A program made the translations under genes and the position numbers. Shown here piece after piece: positions 47,055-58,289 of a stretch of DNA of 64,000 nucleotides. The notes under the pieces are model-generated. The model saw only the letters and a program-made list of their open reading frames with translations. It did no database searches and was not told the origin of the DNA. The first letter of the stretch is position 1. Each line of letters begins with the position of its first letter. This DNA is from Sacculina carcini (lineage: Eukaryota; Arthropoda; Thecostraca; Sacculinidae), in NCBI GenBank assembly GCA_916048095.2, contig OU696585.1, positions 4,712,145 through 4,776,144 on the forward strand. The letters run 5' to 3'.

Positions 47055-47290
47055 TTTGACCTCTTAAATATTCGTTACGCCCGTAATAAGGTGACATTTC
47101 TTAGGGAAGCCCTTTCTTTCCATAACCTTTCTGCTCACTTCTTCACCGAAACCTGGATACTGGAGAGTGCTGAAACCATTTTTAATGCATTTTTAATTGC
47201 CTTCCAACATGAAATTCCTTCATAAATCTCGCTCGGCCAGTTCTTCTAAAGCTTATGTTGGTGGTGTCGGTGTTATTTTTTATTCTTCTA
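47055..47290 (+). mobile_element. LINE 5' fragment (endonuclease start)
   Basis: In shifting frames it codes LNIRYARNKVTFLREALS then HNLSAHFFTETWI, the first conserved block of LINE apurinic endonucleases. The opposite-strand LINE copy B abuts at 47296. Confidence 0.6.
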
Positions 47291-47295
47291 TGAAT

Positions 47296-48490
47296 CAATA
47301 ACAACAACAACATATATTTAATATAGCGCACATATTTATACGCAGGCGCGAAAAAGACAACCGACAAAAACATCACAGCGAGCAGGGAGTAGATACAAAT
47401 AGAAAAATTAAAACACGTTTGCAAACTGGAACATGCTAGATGGCCGTTGGCTATCAGATAGCTCATCCGCCCTTGAAACAGGTTTTTTTTTCCTGTCGGG
47501 TGTCTAGCCACCCTCCTCACTGCAGAACAGTGGGGGAGCCGGTTTAGTCGCCGACGACTCGACCATGAATCTGGTTGTACTGGAATTACACGGTTACCAG
47601 TAGCAGGGCGAAGCCTGACCAGACAACGACGAATGCAAGAGATGCAAAAACGGGACGAAGCAACGAAAACAGATAATTCACAGTGAGTAAAAAGACAAAT
47701 ATCAAGCAAGAACAACGAGGGTACAACATAGGACGATCAGCACAAACAACACGCATATAACCAAAGACAAATCATACATTCAGTCATCAAGAGAACGAGT
47801 GAGCAGATATTTATGAAGATCAGCAGAAAAGGATCGGAATGAAGACTTGTGGTGAAGCTGAGATGGAAGTTCTGTTTTGTCAGGGTTGAGAACAAGTTTA
47901 CGTAAAGCAGCCCAAGAAGAAATCTGGGTGAGCAGCATAGAGACCAAATTTGAAGAATGAGGAGAAAGCGGAAAATAAATTTGGATGTCGTCAGCGTATA
48001 CGTGAAATGAAACTGGATAGCTGCGGAGAATAGGACAAAGGGATGATACGTATAAGTTGAAAAGTAAAGGACCAAGAAGTGAGCCTTGTGGAACCCCAGA
48101 GGTGAGAGGAAAGTCGCACGATAAGGCCGCATTACTGCGAACAGCATAGGAACGATCATTTAGATATGAGGTAAGGAGAGAAAGTGCAGTAGATGTGAGG
48201 CCTAGATGAGCAAGATCGCAGCATAAAATTTCGTGGTCGACTAGATCTAAGGCAGCAAAAAAATCTAAGGAAATTAGAAGCACGGAATTTCCAAATGAAA
48301 AATTGGAGAATAGATCATTGGCGAGGCAGAGAAGAAGTGTTTCGGTAGAGTGCTGAGATACAAAACCAGATTGGCAATGATCGAGAACAGGCAAGATGCT
48401 AGACCGTAATTGAACAAGGATGGCAGATTCTAGAAACTTGGAGGACAGAGTTAGAATAGAAATTGGACGATAGTTGCATGGAAGAGAGGG
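47296..48490 (-). mobile_element. CR1/L2-like LINE copy B, with internal deletion
   Basis: A CAA-run tail at 47296, the same 3' region as copy A, then an open frame (47780-48394) with SGFVSQHSTETLLLCLAND, FFAALDLVDHEILCCDL, SGVPQGSLLGPLLF and the catalytic VYADDIQIYFP. After NPDKTE the frame jumps to LPSQLHHKSSFRSF, so about 590 bases present in copy A are missing while the frame is kept. Confidence 0.88.
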
Positions 48491-48770
48491 ATCTATCTAT
48501 GATTCCTGATTTTTGTGCTCTTGTATATCGTTTGAATTTCTTGGTTTTTCATTGTCTCTCCCTTCACTTCACAAATTGGGCATAGCTCTGATTTATCGCC
48601 ATAATCACCGCAGCTCAGCTCCAAACATACAATTGGTCAAAAACACACATGATCCAACAGCACACGCAGTGACACAGACAAACACGACACACATACATAC
48701 AAACGAATAGGCGTGCAGATATACTCGGCGAGGTGGTGCGCGGCGTAATTCCACGTGGTGCACCAAAAGC
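48491..48770. mobile_element. Junction sequence with LTR-like fragment
   Basis: AACATACAATTGGTCAAA and CGTAATTCCACGTGGTGCACC resemble 44560-44600 and 44680-44710 of the gag-bearing insertion. Too short to classify. Confidence 0.4.
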
Positions 48771-49500
48771 TCGAAAATAAAAAAATATATAAATTACAAT
48801 AAACAAAAACCATCATCCGAAAACACTCCATAATAAATAACAAAACCGCCCACGCTCCTCAATGAATAACAATCAATAATACATATGTTTCAATAAATTA
48901 CAACCATCAATAAATATTAATATAAACACACATTAATAATTAAGTGATAAATAACACTCAACAACAATAAATATGATCCAATAAAAACAACCAACAATAT
49001 ATAAAAGTATGATTCAACAAGTAACAACTACATAAATGAGTATGATTCAATAAACAACAACAGCAAACACTGTGTAGAAGTATGATATAATAAATAACAG
49101 CCAACAATAAATAGTAATAAATAGAAAGTAAAAAAGCAATAATATAAATATATAAAAAATATATAACAATACATAAATATGAATAAGTAAATTTATAACA
49201 CTCGACAGTCAATTTCGCTCTTTCAGTGACATTCCATTGACTTTGGCCTTGAATTTGTTCAAATTGTTCTACAACAAAGCCTCCTCCTTCAACGTGTTCC
49301 AAGTACCCACAGTGGCCGGAAGAAAGCAACGATGGAATTGCTTGTACAGCAACGAATTAGAGTCATGCACTGGGAATGCTGTCTAGATGTAAGCCGTGTG
49401 AATCTTGTTGCCACAAAATCATCAGGAATTGACTTGCTCATCGGATGATGGTTGTGCTTGACATTGTATAGCATACACACGCTGCTGACGCTTCGATGGT
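48771..49500 (-). mobile_element. LINE 3' end with A/T-rich tail, copy 3
   Basis: 49205-49500 matches the 3' coding end of the LINE at 40000; 48780-49200 holds the same AATAAATA-type tail but with few intact tandem units. Confidence 0.75.
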
Positions 49501-49514
49501 GGCAAACATCAAAT

Positions 49515-49785
49515 AACACAACAACAACAACATATATTTAATATAGCGCACATATTTATACACAGGCGCAAAATAAAACCCAACTGACACACACCTAAAA
49601 GCAAGCAGGGAGTAGGCACAAATTTATAAATGAAAATACGCTTGCAAAACCGGAGCATGCTAGATGGCCGTTGGCTATCAGATAGCTCATCTGCCCTTGA
49701 AGAAGGTTTTGTTTTCATTCCTGTGGGGTGTTTAGCCACCCTCCTCACTGCAGAACAGTTGGGGAGCCGGTTTAGTCGCAGTAAT
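49515..49785 (-). mobile_element. CR1/L2-like LINE 3'-end fragment, copy C
   Basis: Starts with the CAA run and the same 3' sequence as copies A and B, and ends after GGGAGCCGGTTTAGTCG. It is heavily 5'-truncated and lies about 120 bases before the 7S exon of gene B. Confidence 0.85.
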
Positions 49786-49905
49786 AACACAGTAATAATT
49801 TATCGTAGTATAATAATTGTTGTTATATATTCTTACGTGGTAATTTTATACGTGCAATTCAGATTCGTGCTGTGAACTAACGAGGCTTTTGATGGTTTAC
49901 ATTAG

Positions 49906-50142
49906 GACAACACTGATTGCACAAAGAAATCATGCCTGTGCAAAGGCCAGAAGGGGTACATTGGTGTCAACGGAATACCAGGCAAACGTGGTCTAACCGG
50001 AGATCCAGGTTCGCCAGGTCTTCAAGGTTCTCACGGTAGGGAAGGATTGAAAGGTGAAACTGGTGCATCAGGCGACCCAGGACCAAAAGGGTTTAGAGGA
50101 TTCACCGGAGATAAAGGACCTCACGGAATTCCTGGCGATCCA
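49906..50142 (+). CDS. Collagen IV gene B, 7S-start exon
   Basis: Seventy-nine codons. The N-terminal DNTDCTKKSCLCKGQKG is the Cys-rich 7S beginning; perfect Gly-X-Y then runs to GIPGDP. The acceptor is TTTACATTAG and the donor is GTGAGT. Phase 0 at both ends. The preceding exon, expected to hold the signal peptide, was not recognised. Confidence 0.94.
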
Positions 50143-50457
50143 GTGAGTTTTTGCTCACTACTTCGTAAGTATCGTGCAAATATCGTGACACTTTATGACC
50201 ATATGACTCCTGTAGACAAGCCTGCTGGAATGCATTTTGTTGATTTCATTCAAGAGGAATTTAACTCATCATACATCTGCCATAACACTGATGAAAGTTT
50301 TGAGGTTCTGTCAGCCCCAGTTTGCTTAGTGTCTCGAATTCATTGATTTCTATAATTCAATGACATTCTGATCGTATGCACGTAACAAAGTCTTGAACAT
50401 ATATATATGTTGAAAGAGTGCAAAAACTACAGCTTGCGGTTCTTGGGCGTGCATCAG

Positions 50458-50575
50458 GGTAAGCCCGGTACGAGAGGACCTAAAGGACCAGGAGGACTTC
50501 CAGGTTGTAACGGCACCGACGGATTCCCCGGACTGCCCGGTTTTCCTGGTTCAAGAGGAACACAGGGACCATCAG
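50458..50575 (+). CDS. Collagen IV gene B, exon 2 (7S, CNGT motif)
   Basis: [10 protein letters not shown] through [14 protein letters not shown] to GTQGPS plus one base of a split Gly. PGCNGT is the conserved 7S Cys/N-glycosylation motif. Acceptor GCATCAG, donor GTAGGT. Confidence 0.94.
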
Positions 50576-50726
50576 GTAGGTTATATTTTGTCAATATCGT
50601 CCGTTTTGTTGTCGAATTTAATATCACATTGGTTTCAAGAAATCACTGAAATTCCGCAATCTTGGAAGGGAAAAATTGATCGTTCAATTCGCAGACCATA
50701 GAACATACTGTATGTGTCTCCGTACA

Positions 50727-51744
50727 GGGATCGGATTGAGGATCGTATTGTCCGGTCATTTACACCATATGTGTGAAAAGCGGTGATATGTGTGCCAAGA
50801 CTAGAGATGTGACCTCAAATGTTGTTTATGTTCTAATGTTCCATGTTTTGTTTAAAAAAAACGTTTTTTTTGCCAAAAAAACCTCAACAAAAAAACACGT
50901 TTTTTGGGTTTTTTGAAGAGGCGTGCAAAGAATTAAAATTATGGAAATGATATATTTGGGATGTTAAATGAATTATTTTTAACAGCACATAAGTTTTTCA
51001 TGCTATTAGTGACCTTATCAAATTGAATTATCATTAAATATGCACAATAAAAGTGTTATAATGTGTCTGAAAGCCCTAATATCATTGTTTGCACGGTACT
51101 GTGCGGCACTTCTATGCACAGTACAGTTTTGCATTCAATTATTGAGTTAATCATTGTGTAAGTAAGCAAGGTTTGAGAACCGTTTTCATGCTAAAATCTG
51201 AAACTGTTTTGAAAAATCAACAGATGGCATAATTTGGGATCGGATTGAGGATCGTATTGTCCGGTCATTTACACCATATGTGTGAAAAGCGGTGATATGT
51301 GTGCCAAGACTAGAGATGTGACCTCAAATGTTGTTTATGTTCTAATGTTCCATGTTTTGTTTAAAAAAAACGTTTTTTTTGCCAAAAAAACCTCAACAAA
51401 AAAACACGTTTTTTGGGTTTTTTGAAGAGGCGTGCAAAGAATTAAAATTATGGAAATGATATATTTGGGATGTTAAATGAATTATTTTTAACAGCACATA
51501 AGTTTTTCATGCTATTAGTGACCTTATCAAATTGAATTATCATTAAATATGCACAATAAAAGTGTTATAATGTGTCTGAAAGCCCTAATATCATTGTTTG
51601 CACGGTACTGTGCGGCACTTCTATGCACAGTACAGTTTTGCATTCAATTATTGAGTTAATCATTGTGTAAGTAAGCAAGGTTTGAGAACCGTTTTCATGC
51701 TAAAATCTGAAACTGTTTTGAAAAATCAACAGATGGCATAATTT
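50727..51744. repeat. 509-bp tandem duplication
   Basis: 50727-51235 and 51236-51744 appear the same base for base where compared. The unit includes flanking DNA, the target repeat GCCAAGAC and the first 434 bases of the hAT element that follows. Confidence 0.9.
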
Positions 51745-52709
51745 TTTTTTAGTTTTTACACATTACCTTTTACCGACCAGAAATGAACTACGTTGAGAAT
51801 AATAAGTTTCATCATTTCATTTAGCAGATCAATTATTTGCAAATATAAAAGTACAAACACTGCAAATATGTACAGGAATACTACAAATATGCACACAAAC
51901 TTAGTGTCCCTAATGAGACTACGAATAAAAGCGGGTCGCATTAATCAGAGTGGCAATCCTGGCCAGAAAAGCGGGCAATATTTTCGTGTAGAAAAACAAC
52001 CCTGAGGAAATATATTTAATGTAAAAAAAGATATTTGAACACAAATAACTACATCGAAGAAGCCATCATCCATAAAACCAGTTCTAAAAACAGATTACTA
52101 ATAAAAAAACAATTAATTTGGTTCAACTATCCTTGATCTGCCGACATTTTTTTCTAAATATCTACATCTACGAAAACCGTTTTTAAAAAATATCATTTTG
52201 AAAAAAACCATGGTTTAAAAAAACAGTTTAAATCAAAGTGGTTTAACCAGGCCCTTATACGTACCAGCAGGCTACTTGCTATACAAAAGGTATTTGAATG
52301 TACATCAATAAAATCTATCTTACATAGATACTGTTTTAGAAAACATTGTTTCATTAACACATGATTACACAATCAATTTGTTTTGTTCTGCTGACAAATT
52401 ATTTGAAATATCCACATCATTAAAACCATCTTTAGAAACATGGGTTTTCTAAATGACAAAAAACCTAAACCACCGGACCCGGATGCACTTTCAAACAGTA
52501 TCCTGATGTATTTATTGATAAATATTTTTGTTTTTTATACTATTATCAAATTATCTTTGAAATAAGACACTTAAAGAATTACAAAACGTCAATTAAACTC
52601 GTTTCTATGCACTCAAATCCAACATCCGATGACAATTGGGGCTAATTCTGAAAAAAACAGTTTTTTGCACAAAAAAAACGCTACCAAACAAACAGTTTTT
52701 GCATCACTA
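51311..52709. mobile_element. A-rich hAT-type non-autonomous element, full length, 1.4 kb
   Basis: Starts TAGAGATGTGACC and ends TTTGCATCACTA, with the exact octamer GCCAAGAC on both sides (51303-51310, 52710-52717). No transposase. Relatives at 10446 and 43740. Confidence 0.85.
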
Positions 52710-52745
52710 GCCAAGACATACGTTTAAAGGTTGCATACATTTATG

Positions 52746-53839
52746 CAGGGCATGAAAAAACCGTTTTTTCAAAAAAGACAAAAACCATGTTTTTACTGGA
52801 AAAATACAAAAAAGCATTGTTTTTTTGGTTTATTTGTTTTTTACACTTTGCACACACAAATCAAAAAAAGGATCGTACCATGCTATTTAGTATATAGTTA
52901 AACATATTTTAGTACCAACAACAACAACAACAACATATATTTAATATAGCGCACATATTTATACACAGGCGCGAAAAAGACAACCGACAGGAACATCACA
53001 GCGAGCAGGGAGTAGGCACAAATAGAAAAATTAAAACACGTTTGCAAACTGGAACATGCTAGATGGCCGTTGGCTATCAGATAGCTCATCCGCCCTTGAA
53101 ACAGGTTTTGTTTTTTTTCCTGTCGGGTGTCTAGCCACCCTCCTCACTGCAGAACAGTGGGGGAGCCGGTTTAGTCGCCGACGACTCGACCATGAATCTG
53201 GTTGTACTGGTTGTACTACCACTTACCAAGAGTTTTTTAAATACAAAAGAAAGAAAAAAATGTACACACAGGATCTTAAATTTCACCTTGTTGCATATAT
53301 AGGCAACGGAAGTTTTATACCGCTTCCAATTGCGAAAACAGTCGATTTTAAACACCCACATATGTTTGTAAAGTCCAGTCCAATACCCAGTGGCCATATT
53401 TATGGAAACCTAGTGACTAAAACTCGTTTTGTCTATGAAAGTTAATTCATGTTTGTTTTCAGAGTAAACTCAGTTTTTTAACTCAGAGGTTTCTAAAAAT
53501 AGTGTTTTTCATAGAAACTCAAATGTTTTGTCGTAAAATTTAGAATTTATCATAAATATAAACTAAAATGCTTCCCCAGCAGAAACCAAAAATGCTAACC
53601 AAAAAATGTTTCCCATATCGTGCAAGCCCTTAAAATCATATCAAAAAGTAATATTCATGAAGAGAAGAGAAAACTGCATTAATGAACTCATTTACTAATT
53701 CTGAAAATATTTGATGATTCCTATATGAGAAAAATCATTTCTGTCAAAAAAATCAATTTAAAAAAAAAAGTTTTTTAATAAAAAAACACTTGGTTTAAAC
53801 CATGGTTTAAACCAAATGGTTTAAACCAAACAAACCCTG
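52746..53839. mobile_element. hAT-type non-autonomous element, 1.1 kb, with a nested LINE fragment
   Basis: Starts CAGGGCATGAAAAAACCG and ends CCAAACAAACCCTG. The octamer CATTTATG flanks both ends exactly. It lies 28 bases after the target repeat of the previous element. Confidence 0.88.
52917..53218 (-). mobile_element. CR1/L2-like LINE 3'-end fragment, copy D
   Basis: CAA-run tail and the shared 3' sequence, nested in the hAT element. The host element continues on each side. Confidence 0.85.
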
Positions 53840-53900
53840 CATTTATGTAAAGAGACGATGTGCAGATATACTCAACATGTATAGGCCTATGAAACGACAA

Positions 53901-54063
53901 ACTATACCATTTGCAAATAGAGTTAATCCAAATGAAAATAGACTTAATCCAAATGAAAGTCTATTTTCATTTGGATTAAGTCTATTTTCATTTTGATTAA
54001 CTCTATTTTCATTTGGATTAAGTCTATTTTCATTTGGATTAACTCTATTTGCAAATGGTATAG
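53901..54063. repeat. Large perfect hairpin with 22-bp internal repeats
   Basis: Arms about 57 bases long: TATACCATTTGCAAATAGAG... on the left and its reverse complement on the right. The middle is built of units AATCCAAATGAAAATAGACT and complements. It ends 20 bases before the acceptor of exon 3 of gene B. Confidence 0.92.
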
Positions 54064-54082
54064 ATATTTGAGCCTGTAACAG

Positions 54083-54186
54083 GTGAACGTGGACCTGAAG
54101 GCCCCGTCGGAGAACCAGGCGAAGGATCTACCCGTTCCAAAGGCATTAAAGGAGAGCCTGGAACCAACGGACTCCCGGGACCTAAG
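54083..54186 (+). CDS. Collagen IV gene B, exon 3
   Basis: GT completes the split Gly, then ERGPEGPVGEPGEG, a small break STRSKG, and IKGEPGTNGLPGPK. The acceptor is CTGTAACAG, only 20 bases after a large perfect hairpin. The donor is GTAAAT. Confidence 0.9.
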
Positions 54187-54268
54187 GTAAATCCTCTATG
54201 AAAGTATTCGTATTACATGATCTGATCATTCATCACTCAATCTAAACTAGGATTCAACTATGAACTTG

Positions 54269-55160
54269 TCACATTTCTATTTTTGACGTCAGCGACATAG
54301 ACAACACCATATCTGCACATGGTGTTGTCCTAACTTTCAGTCTTGAGACCACTGCTTGATAAATGTAACTCACAGAGCTCCTGGTATCCAGTAATGCGTC
54401 CAGCTGGTGACGCTCATTCAACAAAACATACATAGTGGACTTCCTCAGATCACTGGGTACGGCTGCTGAAGACTTTGCCACTGCCAGACTGTAGACTGTC
54501 ACTGACGCAGTTGATTTTTCCCCTCGACACACTTTGGCAAAATGCCCCGTCTTTTGGCACCTGCGACAGACTGCGTTGCGGGCTGGACAGTATCGCCGAC
54601 TATTAGCACGACTGAACTTTGCGATCCGGTGGCAGCCTATCAGCTCTTCGGGCGGCCGCAACGACTTCTTCACTGACTTCCTCATGTTCAGCAGGCCGCC
54701 GTCTCGATCGCTCATCTCTGGCTTGCGGCAGCGCCGCGACAGAAAGCTGCATCGACTGAAGCTGACCACGGTTGGTTCTTGCCAGCTCAAGAGATCTAGC
54801 CAGACTGACAGCGTTCTCCAGATCTGGACCCGACGTTTCCAACAGGCACTGTCAGATTTCGTGTGACGACAATCCCCTGATGAACGTGTCTCGAATGTAC
54901 TCGCTCCGATATGTGTTGCTGTCGACAGAAGTAAATCCACAGTCTTTGGCCAGTTCTCTCAGTGTTTGTATGTACTGGTCCACACTTGCATTATGCCCCG
55001 AAAACACGATATTCTTCGGTTTCACATATAATTAATGAAGCGCCTCGATGGCCGCTTTGAAAGTGCTGCACTCCGCTATGAACCGAAACACTTCAGGACT
55101 CACCAGATATACAGTAGCGGCAGCTTGCTCTTCTCGTCAGCTTTACGGCATCAATAAAAT
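54269..55160 (-). mobile_element. Gypsy-type gag-protease remnant
   Basis: Minus-strand frame 54940-54269 has a Cys-His knuckle CRRCQKTGHFAKVC, then an aspartic-protease-like segment NERHQLDALLDTRSSVSYIY. The usual active-site DTGSS reads DTRSS, so the protease would be inactive. Upstream gag sequence to 55160 is frameshifted. It lies in the intron between exons 3 and 4 of gene B. Confidence 0.8.
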
Positions 55161-55484
55161 TGTCTAGTGTATTTTTCCAATGCAACCACTGTTGTGTTGA
55201 ATCAGGAGCGTTTGGTTCAACTGACAAACGACCTGGTTTCATATATGTTTCCATCACAACAAAAATTACTTGTGCAGTTGGTTGAAACGTATGCAGACTT
55301 GAAAAGACTCAGAATATTCGAACACTTAATATTAACGCTCAACTGCACCTGAAAACCGCAACAGTCACCATTGTCACACAAACGCACCTATTAGAAGACA
55401 CAATGGATTAACCTGTGCAAATGGAATATACCACATTGGCATTTGTCTATTTTATAGTAATGACTCGCGAAATTTATGACAACT

Positions 55485-55709
55485 ACTGATCGAATATACT
55501 TTTGAATTACAAAAAATGGTTGAGTGCAGTTGTCATAATTCAAATGTCATAGAACTGTGTCTGTCACAGCCGTTGGAGAAATCCAGCCGTAAATAGATGA
55601 AACTCAACTACTGATCGAATATAATTTTGAATTACATAAAAATGTTCGAGTGCAGTGGAGGTTCATCTATTTACGGCTGGATTTCTCCAACGGCTGTGAC
55701 AGACACAGA
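55485..55709. repeat. Inverted plus direct repeat near exon 4 of gene B
   Basis: CACAGCCGTTGGAGAAATCC (within 55552-55600) returns as its reverse complement at 55662-55709. In addition CTACTGATCGAATATA and following bases occur directly at about 55485 and 55608. Confidence 0.88.
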
Positions 55710-55760
55710 CATCCCAGAGTGTTGATCGCTGCGGTGTGCTACTGTGTGTTCGTTACTCAG

Positions 55761-55823
55761 GGATATCGTGGAGAGCGTGGTAATGAAGGCCACCAAGGAG
55801 AGACAGGAGATGCTGGGTTCAAG
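55761..55823 (+). CDS. Collagen IV gene B, exon 4 (short)
   Basis: Twenty-one codons, GYRGERGNEGHQG to GDAGFK. Acceptor TTACTCAG, donor GTCAGT. Phase 0 at both ends. It is flanked upstream by an inverted repeat (55552-55709). Confidence 0.9.
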
Positions 55824-55879
55824 GTCAGTTTTAGCACACACCCAACACCAATGTCTCTCAAAAGTCACGCGGTTCTATG

Positions 55880-56165
55880 AGGAATGCCGTTGAGAAGTAC
55901 TGGTCAGAAATTATACTTTGTATATATATTTAACATTTGTAATAGCTGTAATAGGAATAAGTGTTTCTCTATTGTATGTTGATACCTAGTATGAAGCACA
56001 ATGTAGAATGTACAATGCACAATGTATCTCAATGTAGTTACAGTGAGGCAGGAGAACAGACGCGAGAACAGACGCGATTACTAGTTCATCATGCCAATGG
56101 TGAACTAAATTGATTGTGCATATGTTATATATTCATGTTTAATCAAGTTACACGCTCGTATGCAC
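55880..56165. other. Intron of gene B, nothing recognised
   Basis: AT-rich with ACAATGTA-type words repeated near 56000-56040. Confidence 0.4.
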
Positions 56166-56181
56166 ACACATTTACACACAG

Positions 56182-56269
56182 GGAACGAAGGGAGAACGCG
56201 GAATCGACGGACGCAAGGGTGAGAAAGGGGACTTAACCAAGGGACCTCCGGGTCCCAAAGGAGAACAAG
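56182..56269 (+). CDS. Collagen IV gene B, exon 5
   Basis: GTKGERGIDGRKGEKG, a break at DLTKG, then PPGPKGEQ plus one base. The donor is GTGACC. The frame stays open downstream (LAPDAELHK and on) to a stop at 56359, but this donor keeps the Gly register into the next exon (GEQ then GEDGEKG). Confidence 0.85.
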
Positions 56270-56379
56270 GTGACCCGGGACCTTTAGCACCGGATGCGGA
56301 ACTGCACAAGGAGTCGCATGGCTTCAATCGTTCTGTGTTAGTTTGTCTTCCTTCAGCATGAACACATTCATCACATACA

Positions 56380-56870
56380 AGCACGCCTGCATGTGCAAAT
56401 GTACTGTGTAAATGTCGCTCGGTCAGTCTTGATTGATGTCTTCAGTAATCAAACAGAGGCAGCGGACAGTAGGAAAAAACGTAATGAGCATACGTTACGT
56501 TATGCAACGTTATACAGTAGCCTTTATAATTGACTAGTGAAGGGAGTTGGTCTTGCAGTGTTATATTAGTGTTGTGATGTTAAATATCTCAAAGGATAGA
56601 TGTAATTCATATTTTCACTGTAATTGATAGTCCAATCCAACATTTATATTGGTATTTCTGGCAGAAGTCTTCACGGGATTATTTCCGCCTGGACAACTAA
56701 AATGTGCTTTGATAAATTCCTATTTGTTCATACAGGTGTAAATATACGAGGATACTAAGATATCAGATAAATATTTATTACGCTAATCACTCATGAAAAG
56801 TAGAAATAATGTTATCGTATCTGTGTATCTTAAATCTTGTAAACAATGAAACATTTTGTTTGTTGAAAAC
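56380..56870. other. Intron of gene B, nothing recognised
   Basis: No coding or repeat-family signal between exons 5 and 6. Confidence 0.5.
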
Positions 56871-56884
56871 CAGTGTGAGGAGAG

Positions 56885-57571
56885 GAGAGGATGGAGAAAA
56901 GGGCGCTGTAGGCGAACACGGTCCGAAAGGTGTACCTGGAAAAGATGGACTGTCGGGAGAACGTGGGAGAGATGGAGCTAAAGGAATAAGAGGACCTCGT
57001 GGAGACGAAGGCCGAGAGGGCAAGCAAGGCATTGGTGGATTTGCTGGCCATATAGGACTAAAAGGCAGCAAAGGTTCACCGGGACTCGCTGGCAAGCCAG
57101 GTATACCCGGATTAAAAGGCGGAAGTGGAGCTCGCGGCTATTCTGGTTCTACAGGTCCACAGGGTTCTGTCGGACCAAAGGGAGAGTACGACCCCAATAT
57201 CGCCGAGGAAATGAAAGGCGCACCAGGTATTCAAGGCGACATAGGCCCAATAGGTCCCAAAGGGGAATCAGGTCTTAACGGAAGAGATGGCTTTCGCGGA
57301 CGTCAGGGTGAGGCAGGACCTCCAGGATATGATGGCGCTCGAGGGCCGCCTGGTCTTCCCGGGGGGAATGTTCTTGGTGAGCCTGGTGAACACGGAGAGG
57401 CTGGGCCTATCGGCATTCCGGGTCGTCCGGGAGCTAAGGGAAGACAAGGAGTTCGTGGTCCTCGGGGTAACCGAGGAGTCACAGTGTTTGGGCAGCATGG
57501 AGAAAATGGTATTCCAGGAACACCTGGAGTAGATGGCAGGGCAGGGGAGCCTGGTGAACCGGGATTTCGAG
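56885..57571 (+). CDS. Collagen IV gene B, exon 6 (large, 687 bases)
   Basis: About 229 residues from [12 protein letters not shown] to GEPGEPGFR plus one base of a split Gly. Long Gly-X-Y runs are broken at [12 protein letters not shown], at GGNVLGEPG and at [16 protein letters not shown] resembles the GXXGER class of integrin-binding motifs (inference). The acceptor lies in the purine run GTGAGGAGAG, so its exact position could move by a few bases. The donor is GTGAGT. Such a large exon suggests ancestral fusion of several exons by intron loss. Confidence 0.93.
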
Positions 57572-57815
57572 GTGAGTTGAAAATATGTGTGTAACTGTTT
57601 GTTGAACGACTCGATGTAATTCCCTGCTCTCAGTACATTATGGATCTCGTGTGTTTCATTTAGTCTGTGTGTGCGCTTTCAATCGTATTATAAACGCTGA
57701 GAGTGCGAGCTGCTTTTGCGTACTCAATCCAGTTTTTCATAATATATATTTTATTAGCACGACAATCATCAATCATGTCAGGATATTACTTTTCAAAAAT
57801 CCCATGTATATCCAG

Positions 57816-57977
57816 GCATTAAAGGATATCCTGGAGAAGGAGTACCTAGGAAAGGTCCTCGTGGTTCCCCGGGAGAAGCTGGACCTAGCGGCGATCCTGG
57901 TTCTACGGGTCTGGATGCTCCAAAAGGGAAGCCGGGACAGCCCGGACCACCAGGAGACGACTGTCGCCCTCAACGCG
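57816..57977 (+). CDS. Collagen IV gene B, exon 7
   Basis: GC completes a split Gly, then [13 protein letters not shown], perfect repeats, a break at LDAPKG, and PGDDCRPQR plus one base. The donor is GTACAA. The Cys begins an interruption shared with the next exon. Confidence 0.9.
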
Positions 57978-58289
57978 GTACAATTCCACGTCACGCACGT
58001 TACGTACATTTTGTGATAAAGTGAAACCACATAATACCAAATTGCGAAATAGTCATTACAAATGTAATTGATGGACATCATAATTTTGAAAAACGATTTA
58101 TATATTCAGTTGTAAACGACACTCTATATTCTGCTGTATTTTTTCATGGGCCAACATTTGCTAAGCATAATAGATCACATGGACCAAAAGACAACAATAA
58201 CGTGTCGAAGTTCGTATTAGTGGGAAATTCAACCACTGCATTCACTCCCATTCGTCATGTTGACTTTCTAAGCTGGCATATTATCACAG

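Noticed and set aside
49630-49875. Plus-strand 81-codon frame before gene B as its first exon
   Set aside because: It is the antisense of the LINE 3' end (same sequence as at 1916-2060 and 47430-47560).
56270-56359. Extension of gene B exon 5 through LAPDAELHKESHG to the stop
   Set aside because: Reading through ends in a stop; the GTGACC donor restores the Gly-X-Y register with the next exon.
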